From NCBI RefSeq assembly GCF_011326755.1, contig NZ_JAAOIE010000001.1, positions 832,344 through 896,343 on the forward strand: a DNA stretch of 64,000 nucleotides. Reading direction: 5' to 3'. How positions within the stretch are numbered: the first letter of the stretch is position 1; each line of letters begins with the position of its first letter. The notes beneath the pieces were generated by a model that had not been told where the DNA came from, searched no databases, and saw only the letters and a program-made list of their open reading frames with translations. The stretch comes from Cochlodiniinecator piscidefendens (GTDB lineage Bacteria > Pseudomonadota > Alphaproteobacteria > Rhodobacterales > Rhodobacteraceae). Shown here one piece after another: positions 9,251-18,048 of the stretch. The position numbers and the translations under genes are program-made.

Positions 9251-9679
9251 TCAAATTTCCGCAACAAATCCCGCAGCCGCGATACCAACACTGCCCGCTT
9301 CGGCGTCATTGTCGGATGTATCGCCAGTTACGCCAACCGCTCCTAGCACTTCGCCTTTGGCATTGCGTACCAAAATGCCACCCGGTACCGGCACCACTTG
9401 GCCACCATAAACACCGTTGACCGCTGCCATAAAATAGGCCTGCTGTTCCGCACGCGCCATTTGCGCTTTGCCCGCCATGCCAAGCATGACTGCCCCGTAG
9501 GCTTTGCCATGCGCAATTGGAAAACGACCGGGTGCGGCACCATCTTCGCGTTCAAACGCCTTAACGTGGCCGCCCGCATCCAAAACCACAACAGACAAGG
9601 GCTTTAGCCCCATTTCATGTCCTTTTGCCAAGGTGGTCTTGATGATGGTTTTTGCTTTTCTCAATGAAATTTCAGCCAT
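9251..9679 (-). CDS. glcG: GlcG/HbpS family heme-binding-like protein
   Basis: A 142-residue protein of the GlcG/HbpS (DUF336) family. Diagnostic parts are L-S-V-V-V-L-D-A-G-G-H, then F-E-R-E-D-G-A, the G-G motif in V-Y-G-G-Q-V-V-P-V-P-G-G-I-L-V-R and the closing G-A-V-G-V-T-G-D-T-S-D-N-D. HbpS of Streptomyces binds heme; GlcG of Escherichia coli lies in the glycolate operon and has no assigned function. Here it starts only 10 bases after the end of glcB on the same strand, so the glycolate/glyoxylate link is preserved. No signal peptide is seen. Confidence 0.88.
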   Translation of the reverse strand: MAEISLRKAKTIIKTTLAKGHEMGLKPLSVVVLDAGGHVKAFEREDGAAPGRFPIAHGKAYGAVMLGMAGKAQMARAEQQAYFMAAVNGVYGGQVVPVPGGILVRNAKGEVLGAVGVTGDTSDNDAEAGSVGIAAAGFVAEI

Positions 9680-9689
9680 GTTTTACCCT

Positions 9690-11807
9690 TTAGCCTGCTG
9701 CTTTTAGTTCTAAACGACGCGCATGTAGAACTGGTTCTGTATAACCCGAAGGCTGAATACGCCCTTTGAACACCAAATCACAAGCTGCCTTAAAAGCGAT
9801 TGTGTCAAAACTTGGCGCCATAGGAATATAGGCCGCATCGCCAGCGTTTTGGCGATCTACAACCGCTGCCATTTTGCGCATTGCCGCCATAACCTGATCT
9901 TGTGAAACCACACCGTGATGCAGCCAATTGGCAAGCGCTTGTGAACTGATCCGGCAGGTTGCGCGGTCTTCCATCAGCCCTACGTCATTGGCGTCTGGAA
10001 CCTTCGAACAACCGATCCCGGCATCAACCCAGCGTACAACATAGCCCAAAATACCCTGCGCGTTATTTTCGATTTCAGCAGTGATGTCAGCATCCGAGCA
10101 ATTCACGCCGTCCGCAACGGGAATGGTTAGCAAATCATCCAAAGTGCCCCGACGCCCCAAGGCAGAAATTTCATTCTGGCGGGCAAAAACATCAACCTTA
10201 TGGTAATGGGTCGCGTGCAACGTAGCCGCTGTGGGCGATGGCACCCAAGCGCAGTTTGCACCGGACATTGGGTGCCCGATCTTTGTCTCCAGCATCTCGG
10301 CCATCCGGTCCGGCATCGCCCACATCCCTTTGCCGATCTGCGCTTTGCCCTGCAAACCACATTGCAGCCCGATATCGACATTGCGATCCTCATAAGACGC
10401 AATCCAAGGGGAAGATTTCATGTCCCCTTTAAGGATCATTGGCCCCGCTTCCATAGAGGTGAAAATTTCGTCCCCTGTACGGTCCAAAAACCCGGTGTTG
10501 ATAAAGGCTACACGCGATTTAGCCGCGCGAATACACTCTTTCAGATTGACGGACGTGCGGCGTTCTTCGTCCATAATGCCCAATTTGACGGTGTTCTGTG
10601 GCAAGCCAAGTGCCGCTTCAACCCGTGTGAAAATCTCATCGGCAAAAGCAACTTCGGTGGGGCCGTGCATTTTGGGCTTCACAACATAAACTGATCCGCG
10701 CACAGAGTTTCCGCTGTCGCGCTGAAGGTCGTGCATAGCGGCCAATGTGGTGATCATCGCATCCATAAAGCCTTCGCCAATCTCGGCGCCATCGCGATCC
10801 AAAATGGCAGGATTAGTCATAAGATGGCCAACGTTACGCACCAACATCAATGCGCGCCCCTTTAAGGTCAAATCACTGCCATCGGGTGCAGTAAATGACA
10901 AATCATCCTTCAGCACACGGTGAATGGTCTTGCCGCCTTTTTGCACCTCTTCGCTCAGGTCACCTTTCATGAGACCCAACCAATTGCTATAGGCCAAAAC
11001 CTTATCTTCGGCGTCCACAGCAGCGACAGAATCTTCGCAATCCATAATCGCAGACATCGCGCTTTCTAAAATCACGTCAGAAATACCGGCAATGTCAGCA
11101 CTACCCACTGGGGTGGTGCGATCCAGAACCAAACGAATATGCAAACCATTGCGTTTCAACACGATTTCACGTGGGGCCTCTGCGTCACCAGAATAGCCTG
11201 CAAACGCAGACATATCTTGCAAAGCAATCGTTGCGTTGACTTCAGCCAGATCTGCCCAACTTCCCGATGCCAAAGGCACAGAACCATCCAAAAACGTTTT
11301 GCCCCATGCAATCACACGGGCACCGCGCGCCGCATCATACCCTTTGCCGCTTGGTAAATCGCCCATCGCATCGGTACCATAAAGCGCATCATACAAAGAC
11401 CCCCAACGGGCATTTGCTGCGTTAAGCGCATAACGTGCATTCATGATCGGTACGACCAACTGCGCCCCCGGCACCTCAGCGAGCTCAGGATCGACGTTGC
11501 TTGTCTCAATCGTAAAATCTTCCCCTTCGGGGAGCAAATAACCAATCTCTTCTAGAAACGCCTTATACTGCGCCGCGTCATGGGGTTGCCCCTTGCGGGC
11601 AAGATGCCAGTCGTCAATTTCGCTTTGCATTTCACTGCGCACTTCTAACAAAGCGCGGTTTTTCGGCCGAAGATCATGCACGATCCCAGACAGCCCCGAC
11701 CAGAATGCATCGGGCGACACACCCGTTCCTGGCAAGGCCTGTGTTTCAACGAAATCAAAAAGTTCCGGCGCGATTTGCAACCCTTGACGTTCAATGCGAT
11801 CCGACAT
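9690..11807 (-). CDS. glcB: Malate synthase G
   Basis: A 705-residue monomeric malate synthase, which condenses glyoxylate and acetyl-CoA to malate in glycolate use and the glyoxylate bypass. The length and the arrangement fit isoform G: an N-terminal alpha/beta insertion, the TIM-barrel core with [12 protein letters not shown] and [11 protein letters not shown], and the C-terminal plug with [14 protein letters not shown]. The closing L-E-L-K-A-A-G is also typical. It is followed by the glcG-like gene and is divergent from pepN. No GlcC-like regulator gene is present in the window. Confidence 0.97.
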   Translation of the reverse strand: MSDRIERQGLQIAPELFDFVETQALPGTGVSPDAFWSGLSGIVHDLRPKNRALLEVRSEMQSEIDDWHLARKGQPHDAAQYKAFLEEIGYLLPEGEDFTIETSNVDPELAEVPGAQLVVPIMNARYALNAANARWGSLYDALYGTDAMGDLPSGKGYDAARGARVIAWGKTFLDGSVPLASGSWADLAEVNATIALQDMSAFAGYSGDAEAPREIVLKRNGLHIRLVLDRTTPVGSADIAGISDVILESAMSAIMDCEDSVAAVDAEDKVLAYSNWLGLMKGDLSEEVQKGGKTIHRVLKDDLSFTAPDGSDLTLKGRALMLVRNVGHLMTNPAILDRDGAEIGEGFMDAMITTLAAMHDLQRDSGNSVRGSVYVVKPKMHGPTEVAFADEIFTRVEAALGLPQNTVKLGIMDEERRTSVNLKECIRAAKSRVAFINTGFLDRTGDEIFTSMEAGPMILKGDMKSSPWIASYEDRNVDIGLQCGLQGKAQIGKGMWAMPDRMAEMLETKIGHPMSGANCAWVPSPTAATLHATHYHKVDVFARQNEISALGRRGTLDDLLTIPVADGVNCSDADITAEIENNAQGILGYVVRWVDAGIGCSKVPDANDVGLMEDRATCRISSQALANWLHHGVVSQDQVMAAMRKMAAVVDRQNAGDAAYIPMAPSFDTIAFKAACDLVFKGRIQPSGYTEPVLHARRLELKAAG

Positions 11808-11884
11808 TTGGCATCCTTTGGTATATCACTGCATACAGATTCCCGCCACAAATAGGGGAAAAGTTTCCTATAGGCAACAAACGC

Positions 11885-11901
11885 GGTCATTTCATTTGAC
11901 C
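11885..11901. repeat. Inverted repeat between glcB and pepN
   Basis: GGTCA (11885-11889) and TGACC (11897-11901) are separated by 7 bases in the 190-bp space between the divergent genes glcB and pepN. It could be an operator for a GntR-type regulator, but the arms are short and chance is possible. Confidence 0.25.
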
Positions 11902-11998
11902 AGTTTTCCCGAAAGGCTTTTCAAATCAAATCAGAGAGTACCCTTGCACCCCCCGACATCTGCGCTAAACCTATGGGCAAGTTACAAAGGATGACGTT

Positions 11999-14539
11999 AT
12001 GTCGGATCAAACCATTTACCTCAAAGATTACACAGCCCCTGCCTTCTTGGTGGATGAGGTTCACCTGACATTTTTTCTCGCGCCAAAAGCGACGCGCGTT
12101 GTCTCAAAAATCAAATTCCGCCCAAATCCCGACAGCAGCGCAACAGAGTTCTTTTTGCACGGCGAACAGCTTCGCTTTCTCGGGGCAAAAATTGATGGTG
12201 CGCAAGTCACCCCTACCCTCACGGATACCGGGCTTACGTGTGATGTCCCTGATGGTCCTTTCACTTGGGAGGCAGAGGTCGAAGTCGCACCCGAAGACAA
12301 TACAGCGCTTGAGGGGCTTTATATGTCCGGCGGCATGTATTGCACCCAATGTGAGGCCGAAGGTTTCCGCAAAATCACCTATTATCCGGATCGTCCCGAT
12401 GTGATGTCTGTCTTCACCGTGCGGGTTGAAGGCGATTATCCCGTACTGCTGTCCAACGGCAATCCAACGGCGGCGGGCGAAGGATGGGCAGAATGGCACG
12501 ATCCATGGCCAAAGCCGGCTTATTTGTTCGCCTTGGTTGCCGGAAATCTGGTCAATCACCCTGGCACGTTCACCACGATGTCAGGCAAAGAGGTAGAGCT
12601 AAACATCTGGGTCCGCCCCGACGATATCGGCAAATGCGCCTTTGGCATGGAGGCGCTAAAACGCTCAATGATATGGGATGAAGAGGTTTACGGCCGCGAA
12701 TACGATTTGGACATATTCAACATTGTCGCCGTTGATGACTTCAATATGGGCGCGATGGAAAACAAAGGCTTGAACATTTTCAACAGTTCAGCGGTTTTGG
12801 CCTCTCCTGAAACCTCAACAGACGCGAACTTTGAACGGATCGAAGCGATCATCGCCCATGAATACTTCCACAATTGGACAGGCAACCGCATTACCTGCCG
12901 TGATTGGTTCCAGCTGTGTCTCAAAGAAGGTCTGACCGTTTTCCGCGATCAGCAATTTACGGGCGATATGCGCTCCCACGCTGTGAAACGTATTTCAGAC
13001 GTTTTGACCCTACGCGCGCGTCAGTTCCGCGAAGACAACGGCCCTCTTGCCCATCCCGTACGCCCCGAGAGTTTTGTTGAGATCAATAATTTCTACACCG
13101 CGACAGTGTATGAAAAAGGTGCCGAAATCATCGGTATGCTGAAAACACTTGTCGGGGATGAAAACTACGCCAAGGCGGTACAACTCTACTTTGATCGCCA
13201 CGACGGCGACGCCGCCACAATCGAAGATTGGCTGAAGGTTTTCGAAGACACCACAGGTCGCGACCTAACCCAATTCAAACTCTGGTATGGGCAGGCTGGT
13301 ACTCCGCGTATCGCCGTAACTGAGCAGCTTGAAAACGGGACCTACACCCTCACCTTCAAACAATCGACACCCGCGACACCGGGCCAACCTATCAAGGACC
13401 CACGGGTTATTCCTGTCGCTGTTGGCCTATTGAATGACCAAGGCGAAGAAACCCAAGCGACAACCGTGCTGGAAATTACAGAAGCCGAGCAGAGCTTTAC
13501 CTTCTCCGGCCTTTCGTCAAAACCCACACCGTCTGTCCTCAGAGGTTTTTCCGCACCCGTCATTATAGAACGTCAATCGAACAATTCTGAACGGGCGTTC
13601 CTGCTTGCCCACGACACGGACCCGTTCAACAAATGGGAGGCAGGGCGCGCTTTGGCCAAAGATTGCCTCAGCCGTCGGGTGATTGATGGCACACCTTTGC
13701 CAGCGGATTACCTTGATGCCTTGGCCCGTGTGGCACAGGACGACACGCTTGATCCCGCCTTCCGCGCGCTGGCCCTTGCTGCCCCGTCCCAAGATGACAT
13801 GGCTCAAACCCTGTTTGATGCGGGTGTTACGCCTGATCCGCTAAAAATCTACGAAACTCTGCAAAGCTGGCGCCAAGAAGTCGCTGAACGCCTGCAAAAC
13901 GCACTGCCAAATCTCTATGCAGCGATGCACGTTGAAGGTGCCTATTCCCCTGACGCAGAACCGGCTGGCAAACGTGCGCTTCAGGGGATCGTTCTCTCCT
14001 TCCTGTCGCGTTTAGACAGCGGCGATCAGGCCCGCGCACAATACGCCGCCGCCGATAACATGACCCAACAACTCAGCGCGCTCAGTTGCCTGTTGTCTGT
14101 GGATCGCGGCAAAGAACAGCTCAGCGCGTTTTATGACCAATGGAAATCAGATCGTTTGGTCATGGACAAATGGTTTGGACTACAAACCAGCCTCGCCAAC
14201 CCTGATTCAGCTGCAGCAACCGCAACTGCGCTGACACAACACGCTGACTTTGATTGGAAAAACCCAAATCGTTTCCGCGCCGTGATTGGCGGCCTTGCGA
14301 TGAACCCGGCTGGGTTTCACGACCCATCTGGCGCGTCCTATGAACTCGTGGCGGATTGGTTGATCAAACTTGATCCGCTTAATCCACAAACAACAGCCCG
14401 TATGTCCACAACATTTGAAACCTGGAAACGCTACGATGCGGATCGGCAGGCCCAAATGCGTGCTGCCTTGGAACGGATTCAATCCACCCCCGACCTCAGC
14501 CGCGACACATCAGAAATGGTGACCCGCATATTGGGGTGA
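11999..14539 (+). CDS. pepN: Aminopeptidase N (M1 family)
   Basis: An 846-residue zinc metallopeptidase that removes N-terminal residues from peptides in the cytoplasm. The exopeptidase motif G-A-M-E-N is at 251-255. The zinc site H-E-x-x-H is at 287-291 (H-E-Y-F-H), with the third ligand E310 in L-K-E-G-L. The N-terminal beta domain, catalytic domain and long helical C-terminal domain give the length usual for proteobacterial PepN. AAGGA lies about 8 bases before ATG 11999. It is divergent from glcB and followed by two unknown membrane proteins in the same direction. Confidence 0.97.
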   Translation: MSDQTIYLKDYTAPAFLVDEVHLTFFLAPKATRVVSKIKFRPNPDSSATEFFLHGEQLRFLGAKIDGAQVTPTLTDTGLTCDVPDGPFTWEAEVEVAPEDNTALEGLYMSGGMYCTQCEAEGFRKITYYPDRPDVMSVFTVRVEGDYPVLLSNGNPTAAGEGWAEWHDPWPKPAYLFALVAGNLVNHPGTFTTMSGKEVELNIWVRPDDIGKCAFGMEALKRSMIWDEEVYGREYDLDIFNIVAVDDFNMGAMENKGLNIFNSSAVLASPETSTDANFERIEAIIAHEYFHNWTGNRITCRDWFQLCLKEGLTVFRDQQFTGDMRSHAVKRISDVLTLRARQFREDNGPLAHPVRPESFVEINNFYTATVYEKGAEIIGMLKTLVGDENYAKAVQLYFDRHDGDAATIEDWLKVFEDTTGRDLTQFKLWYGQAGTPRIAVTEQLENGTYTLTFKQSTPATPGQPIKDPRVIPVAVGLLNDQGEETQATTVLEITEAEQSFTFSGLSSKPTPSVLRGFSAPVIIERQSNNSERAFLLAHDTDPFNKWEAGRALAKDCLSRRVIDGTPLPADYLDALARVAQDDTLDPAFRALALAAPSQDDMAQTLFDAGVTPDPLKIYETLQSWRQEVAERLQNALPNLYAAMHVEGAYSPDAEPAGKRALQGIVLSFLSRLDSGDQARAQYAAADNMTQQLSALSCLLSVDRGKEQLSAFYDQWKSDRLVMDKWFGLQTSLANPDSAAATATALTQHADFDWKNPNRFRAVIGGLAMNPAGFHDPSGASYELVADWLIKLDPLNPQTTARMSTTFETWKRYDADRQAQMRAALERIQSTPDLSRDTSEMVTRILG

Positions 14540-14585
14540 AAATTTCCACTTTGTAGAGACGCGATTTCGCGCCATAATAAGGGCC

Positions 14586-15038
14586 ATGCAAATGGAAAAC
14601 ACAATGAACGCTGAGGTTTACACGCATCAAAACAGAGGACGCGCCGCACGCACCGTGGCCGTCCTTGGCGCGATTTATGCGATTTCGGTCTTTGCCTTTG
14701 TTTGGCTCAATGCCGCGTGGTGGATCATTGCCGCGTTGGTTGTCTTTACTCTCCCGGCCATCTGGGACCTCGCGACAGACCGGGTTGCGGGGCTCACGTT
14801 ATCCGATACGCAAATCACTTGGCGCTCTGGATCGTTTGAAGATTACCGCGCCTATGGGGAAATCGAAAAAGTACGCTTTGACACGCGGCTTGATTTCTCA
14901 GTGCGCGTGACTTTGGTGCTATCACGGGACAGAAAACTACGCCTCCCCTACGATTGCCTGCCGCCGCACAAAGAATTCGAAGACGAGCTAAACAAACGCA
15001 ATATAAAAACTGAGCGGCATCATTTTTCTCTGATGTGA
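14586..15038 (+). CDS. Unknown small membrane protein with two hydrophobic segments
   Basis: I do not recognise a named family. The 150-residue product has two adjacent hydrophobic segments (about residues 22-42 and 44-62) with a Trp-rich junction. A mostly beta cytoplasmic part follows with L-T-L-S-D-T-Q-I-T-W and alternating charged residues, reminiscent of a bacterial PH-like domain after a membrane hairpin. Three in-frame ATGs (14586, 14592, 14604) are possible; AAGGG lies just before the first and GGA before the third. The next gene starts inside the stop codon region (GTGA overlap), so the two are likely translated together. Confidence 0.65.
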   Translation: MQMENTMNAEVYTHQNRGRAARTVAVLGAIYAISVFAFVWLNAAWWIIAALVVFTLPAIWDLATDRVAGLTLSDTQITWRSGSFEDYRAYGEIEKVRFDTRLDFSVRVTLVLSRDRKLRLPYDCLPPHKEFEDELNKRNIKTERHHFSLM

Positions 15039-15646
15039 AAACGCTTTTTGCCCCCACGCAGGAAATTTACTTGCAACCTGTCCGATACAACGCCCCTCAA
15101 GCAATATTGCTTGGCCTCATCTTTTCCATCGCAATCGCAGCATTCTTTTTGATATTCAGAAGCGAAGCCGCCCCGCTCCTTGGCCAATTCCAACACGGCA
15201 TGAGAATGTATGCTTTGCCACCTACATTCGCGTCAATTGCATCTTTCTTACTTGGCATGGGAATAGGCAGCCAAGTATCACTTCTTTGGACCAATGCGAA
15301 TAGATTACGTGCGGTGTTCCGCCCGAATAAAGGGCGCGTTATCAGCGCTCTGGTCTTGGCTTTGGTGACTCCATTTAGCATTCTAATCATCTTGCCTGTA
15401 ACATTTCTATTTTCTCTTTTGGTGATCCTAGGTCACCTCGCGGACGGAAGAGCCCTGCCTCCCGAGTCAAATTGGACCCTCTTGACTTTCGGTCTTGTTG
15501 CGTTGCCTTTGGCTTATGTATTTGCGTCCCTCATTATTTCGGGTGTTCGGGGCCGCGGTATTCGGGTTTTACTTTTCGCCCAAGTTTGGCTCGCTATCTA
15601 CAGTGCTGTGCTGCTTTCTTCAGGGTTTTCAACCATTGATCTCTAA
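15035..15646 (+). CDS. Unknown multi-pass membrane protein
   Basis: A 203-residue protein with about five hydrophobic segments (roughly 24-41, 62-80, 103-131, 148-168 and 178-196) and no motif I recognise. It begins with GTG 15035, overlapping the previous stop by four bases, which supports both the start and coupling to the upstream membrane protein. The two could form a complex, but nothing in the sequence shows a function. Its base composition is slightly richer in A and T than pepN. Confidence 0.6.
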   Translation: MKTLFAPTQEIYLQPVRYNAPQAILLGLIFSIAIAAFFLIFRSEAAPLLGQFQHGMRMYALPPTFASIASFLLGMGIGSQVSLLWTNANRLRAVFRPNKGRVISALVLALVTPFSILIILPVTFLFSLLVILGHLADGRALPPESNWTLLTFGLVALPLAYVFASLIISGVRGRGIRVLLFAQVWLAIYSAVLLSSGFSTIDL

Positions 15647-15740
15647 GAGCTTAAAGAAAACACAAACCTGTCATTAGACATTTCCGACGACCAACACATA
15701 CACTCGTGCAAACTAACCTCATCACATCGGAAAGAGGATC

Positions 15741-16325
15741 ATGCGCGCAACACTCCTTCTGCTGACCTTCGTCATTTCGCTTCTTCCCCCTGTGACCCAA
15801 GCCCAAGACCGCGAGGGTCGTGATACAGCCGGTGCGTGGCGCCCGACGTACCAAGAAACCTACGGCATTTGGCGGGTCGTCTGCGATGAACGCGACCGCG
15901 TGGCAGGTGTCGAAGGCGACGTTGAGCCGCGCTGTTATATCCGCTACGTCGATGTGTTTTCGCCCGCCCCGGCATTCGCGGCCCAGTTTATGTTCATCAC
16001 CCCCGAAACCGGCGGCCTTAGGGTCGAATTTGGCACCGAGCCCGGCACGCGTTTTACCAATGACGGCTTTCGCATAGAAGATTGGGTCGGCATTCAGTGG
16101 TCCACGCAAAATCGGGGCTGTCTGTTTGGTGGGGAATGCGTGTTCGAAGGCGACGCCGCTATCCCGCTCTTAGACGCTATGCGAGATCAAGGTGCGCTGC
16201 GCTTTACCTTCACAGATCGTCACGGTTCCGCTCAAGACCTTAGTTGGCCTTTAACAGGATTTGACAGCGCTTTTTCTGATTTCCTTGCTCAATCAGACGC
16301 CCGCGGATTGCCATACCTACAGTAA
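15741..16325 (+). CDS. IalB-like (invasion-associated locus B) periplasmic protein
   Basis: A 194-residue secreted protein. A signal peptide is clear: R near the start, hydrophobic core L-L-L-L-T-F-V-I-S-L-L and a cleavage site after T-Q-A-Q-A-like residues (about 21-22). The mature part has the pattern of IalB-family proteins: Y-G-I-W-R-V-V-C-D-E-R-D, then R-C-Y-I-R-Y-V, then a C-L-F-G-G-E-C pair, suggesting disulfides in the periplasm. IalB was named from Bartonella erythrocyte invasion, but the family is widespread in free-living alphaproteobacteria with unknown role. An AGAGG site lies 7 bases before the ATG. Confidence 0.7.
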   Translation: MRATLLLLTFVISLLPPVTQAQDREGRDTAGAWRPTYQETYGIWRVVCDERDRVAGVEGDVEPRCYIRYVDVFSPAPAFAAQFMFITPETGGLRVEFGTEPGTRFTNDGFRIEDWVGIQWSTQNRGCLFGGECVFEGDAAIPLLDAMRDQGALRFTFTDRHGSAQDLSWPLTGFDSAFSDFLAQSDARGLPYLQ

Positions 16326-16354
16326 ATGCAAACAAACGGTCAGTTCTAAACAAT

Positions 16355-16373
16355 AACCAACGTAATGTTGGTT
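16355..16373. repeat. Inverted repeat downstream of the IalB-like gene
   Basis: AACCAAC (16355-16361) and GTTGGTT (16367-16373) flank five bases, and a further CCAAC half follows. There is no T-run, so it is not a standard terminator. It could be a weak 3' hairpin or part of the regulatory region of the arsR-type gene. Confidence 0.35.
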
Positions 16374-16409
16374 GCACCAACAACATCCGATTGAGAGCAT
16401 TAATCTTTA

Positions 16410-16457
16410 TGCAGTAAAGTTACTGCACTTGACATGCCGTACTTTTACTGCATAAAG
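16410..16457 (+). promoter_or_regulatory. Palindromic operator and promoter of the arsR-VOC operon
   Basis: TGCAGTAA and TTACTGCA form a near-perfect palindrome with a 2-base centre (16410-16427). The half-site TTTTACTGCA recurs at 16443-16452, and wider arms CTTTATGCAGTAAA and TTTACTGCATAAAG also match each other. Between the two sites lies TTGACA (16429-16434), with CATAAA at 16451-16456 as a possible -10 element (16-base spacer). A regulator bound here would block the promoter. This is the expected design for an autoregulated ArsR-type repressor. Confidence 0.65.
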
Positions 16458-16462
16458 GCGTC

Positions 16463-16771
16463 ATGCAAGATGATCAGCTTGATAAAATATTCAAAGCCCT
16501 TTCTGACAGCACCCGCCGCCGCATCATCGACCGACTGAGCAAACAACCGGCTCAATCGTTGTTCGAAGTCTGCGCTGCTTCGGTTGCCGAAGATGGTATC
16601 GCGTTGTCCCGCCAGACAGTCTCTCAGCATCTTGCTGTTTTGGAGAAAGCTAACCTAGTCGAGATCATATGGAAGGGGCGTACAAAAACGCACTCTTTGA
16701 ACATCACTGAAGGTCACATCGAGGCCGCAACTTGGCTTATGAAATACAAACAGAATGGAGAAGAAGAATGA
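16463..16771 (+). CDS. ArsR-family winged-helix transcriptional regulator
   Basis: A 102-residue regulator with the classic N-terminus D-K-I-F-K-A-L-S-D-S-T-R-R-R-I-I-D-R-L and recognition helix L-S-R-Q-T-V-S-Q-H-L-A-V-L-E-K-A-N-L-V. A winged hairpin follows (I-W-K-G-R-T-K-T-H-S-L-N). There is no obvious metal-binding C-x-C motif, so it is more like the non-metal ArsR members that control VOC or activator genes. It overlaps the VOC gene by four bases. The palindrome at 16410-16457 is its likely own operator. If the predicted -10 element is right, the transcript would begin at or next to the ATG (leaderless). Confidence 0.9.
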   Translation: MQDDQLDKIFKALSDSTRRRIIDRLSKQPAQSLFEVCAASVAEDGIALSRQTVSQHLAVLEKANLVEIIWKGRTKTHSLNITEGHIEAATWLMKYKQNGEEE

Positions 16772-17166
16772 AAATCTATTTGACCCACGTCTTTGTCGAC
16801 GACCAAGACAAGGCTGAGAAGTTTTACACAGATATCCTAGGTTTCACCGTGAAAAACAATGTCCCTTTGGGCGAACATCGTTGGCTTACAGTAGTATCGA
16901 ACGAAGCCCCTGAGGGAACTGAATTATTGCTGGAACCAAGCGACCATCCCGCGGTGAAACCTTATAAAGAAGCCCTGGTTTCCGACGGCATTCCTGCGCA
17001 TTCATTTCAAGTGGAAGATCTGCATGCCGAGCGGAAAAAACTGGGGGATTTGGGCGTTAACTTCACCGTTGAGCCAATGGATGCGGGTCCGGTTCGTATG
17101 GCGATTTTCGACGACACCTGCGGAAATCTCATTCAATTGATCCAAATGATGGACGTGACAAAATAA
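16768..17166 (+). CDS. VOC family (glyoxalase/bleomycin resistance-like) protein
   Basis: A 132-residue vicinal-oxygen-chelate fold protein with two beta-alpha-beta-beta-beta modules: K-I-Y-L-T-H-V-F-V-D-D-Q-D-K-A-E-K-F-Y near the start, and a C-terminal module ending G-N-L-I-Q-L-I-Q. The metal-site positions look like H near residue 6 and E near residue 50, but the enzyme activity cannot be told from this. ATG 16768 overlaps the stop of the ArsR gene (ATGA) and has GGAGAAG before it, so both are one translational unit. This regulator-VOC pairing is common and usually autoregulated. Confidence 0.88.
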   Translation: MKIYLTHVFVDDQDKAEKFYTDILGFTVKNNVPLGEHRWLTVVSNEAPEGTELLLEPSDHPAVKPYKEALVSDGIPAHSFQVEDLHAERKKLGDLGVNFTVEPMDAGPVRMAIFDDTCGNLIQLIQMMDVTK

Positions 17167-17866
17167 CCAACCAACTATGCCTGGTCAGCAAAATCGCAAG
17201 TCGAACGGTGGAATCCGATAGTGTGAATAATTTACCAGTAAGAATATTGCCATCAGGCAAATATTGTGGTTCCCAAATCTGCCATTTACCACCAGCGAAA
17301 TACAATCAGCTCTCATAGTTGCAATGGCTCCATGGGCCATAAAACATCAAAGTGCTGCCAGGCATAGCATCGGCAAGGATTTCTTCGGTGGCATTCTTGC
17401 CTTCCTCCTGCTCACGGAGAATCAAACCGAAGCGGTACCCATAAAATGATCTCGAGAAAGGTTTCACCAATACTTCGGCGCTTTCCTTAGCATCAATTTC
17501 CCTCTCAAGCATTTGAACAATTTCTTGCATTGATTGCTTGGTGGGCTAAGCTCGCATTCCTTGATCGACAACTTCGCAAAAAATCAACTTTCCTGACTTA
17601 TCAAAAACATAAGCAGCGACAAAATCTCGAGTATCTCCATCCTCGACAGCAAGCTGAGGTGCGATCCAATAGCCATTCCCTTGCGCCGTATTGCCTACCT
17701 GTCGAAGATGGGGGTTATCAAGAACGAGAGGAAAGCCAAACTCCTCAAAGTCAGCTGCCGTACACGGCGACGCAAAAAGGTTAGCTTTACAAGAACTGAC
17801 ACTTCTCGGTTTATGCCTTCCCAAAAGGCGACCAATGATGGGTTTTAATTTTTTGAACCCTTTTTA
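17129..17866 (-). pseudogene. Probable decayed gene (one frame, two internal stops)
   Basis: On the minus strand one reading frame runs from about 17866 to 17131 and is broken only by TAG at 17546-17548 and TGA at 17306-17308. The pieces could encode 92, 74 and about 58 residues. The text looks protein-like, for example G-N-G-Y-W-I-A-P-Q-L, then Y-G-Y-R-F-G-L-I-L-R-E, then K-W-Q-I-W-E-P-Q-Y-L-P-D-G-N. No ATG is found at the upstream end (only TTG, ATT or ATC). I do not recognise the family. Alternatives are two separate small genes (17546-17824 and 17306-17530) or non-coding AT-rich DNA; the tail after about 17200 may be chance. The stretch is richer in A and T than its neighbours. Confidence 0.35.
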
Positions 17867-17884
17867 CGCTAACATACCACTTGG

Positions 17885-17906
17885 ACTATACTATCTTAAG
17901 TATAGT
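17885..17906. repeat. Perfect inverted repeat in AT-rich intergenic DNA
   Basis: ACTATACT (17885-17892) and AGTATAGT (17899-17906) flank six bases. A second repeat (CGAAGC, 8 bases, GCTTCG) follows at about 17914-17933. They lie upstream of the decayed gene on the minus strand and could be operator or promoter remnants. No T-run is present. Confidence 0.45.
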
Positions 17907-18048
17907 TTGCCGTTCGAAGCATTAACAAGCTTCGCCCCAATCACCCGTGGGGTAGGCAATAGCCCAAAGGTTCTCTAATCCATTTTTCACTTCTGATCAG
18001 CCTTATCGTCTTAGCACGAAGGTTACGATACGAAATCATCTAGACAAA

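Noticed and set aside
17264-17449. 61-codon plus-strand ORF in the AT-rich islet
   Set aside because: No ribosome-binding site or motif, and it overlaps the more protein-like minus-strand frame.
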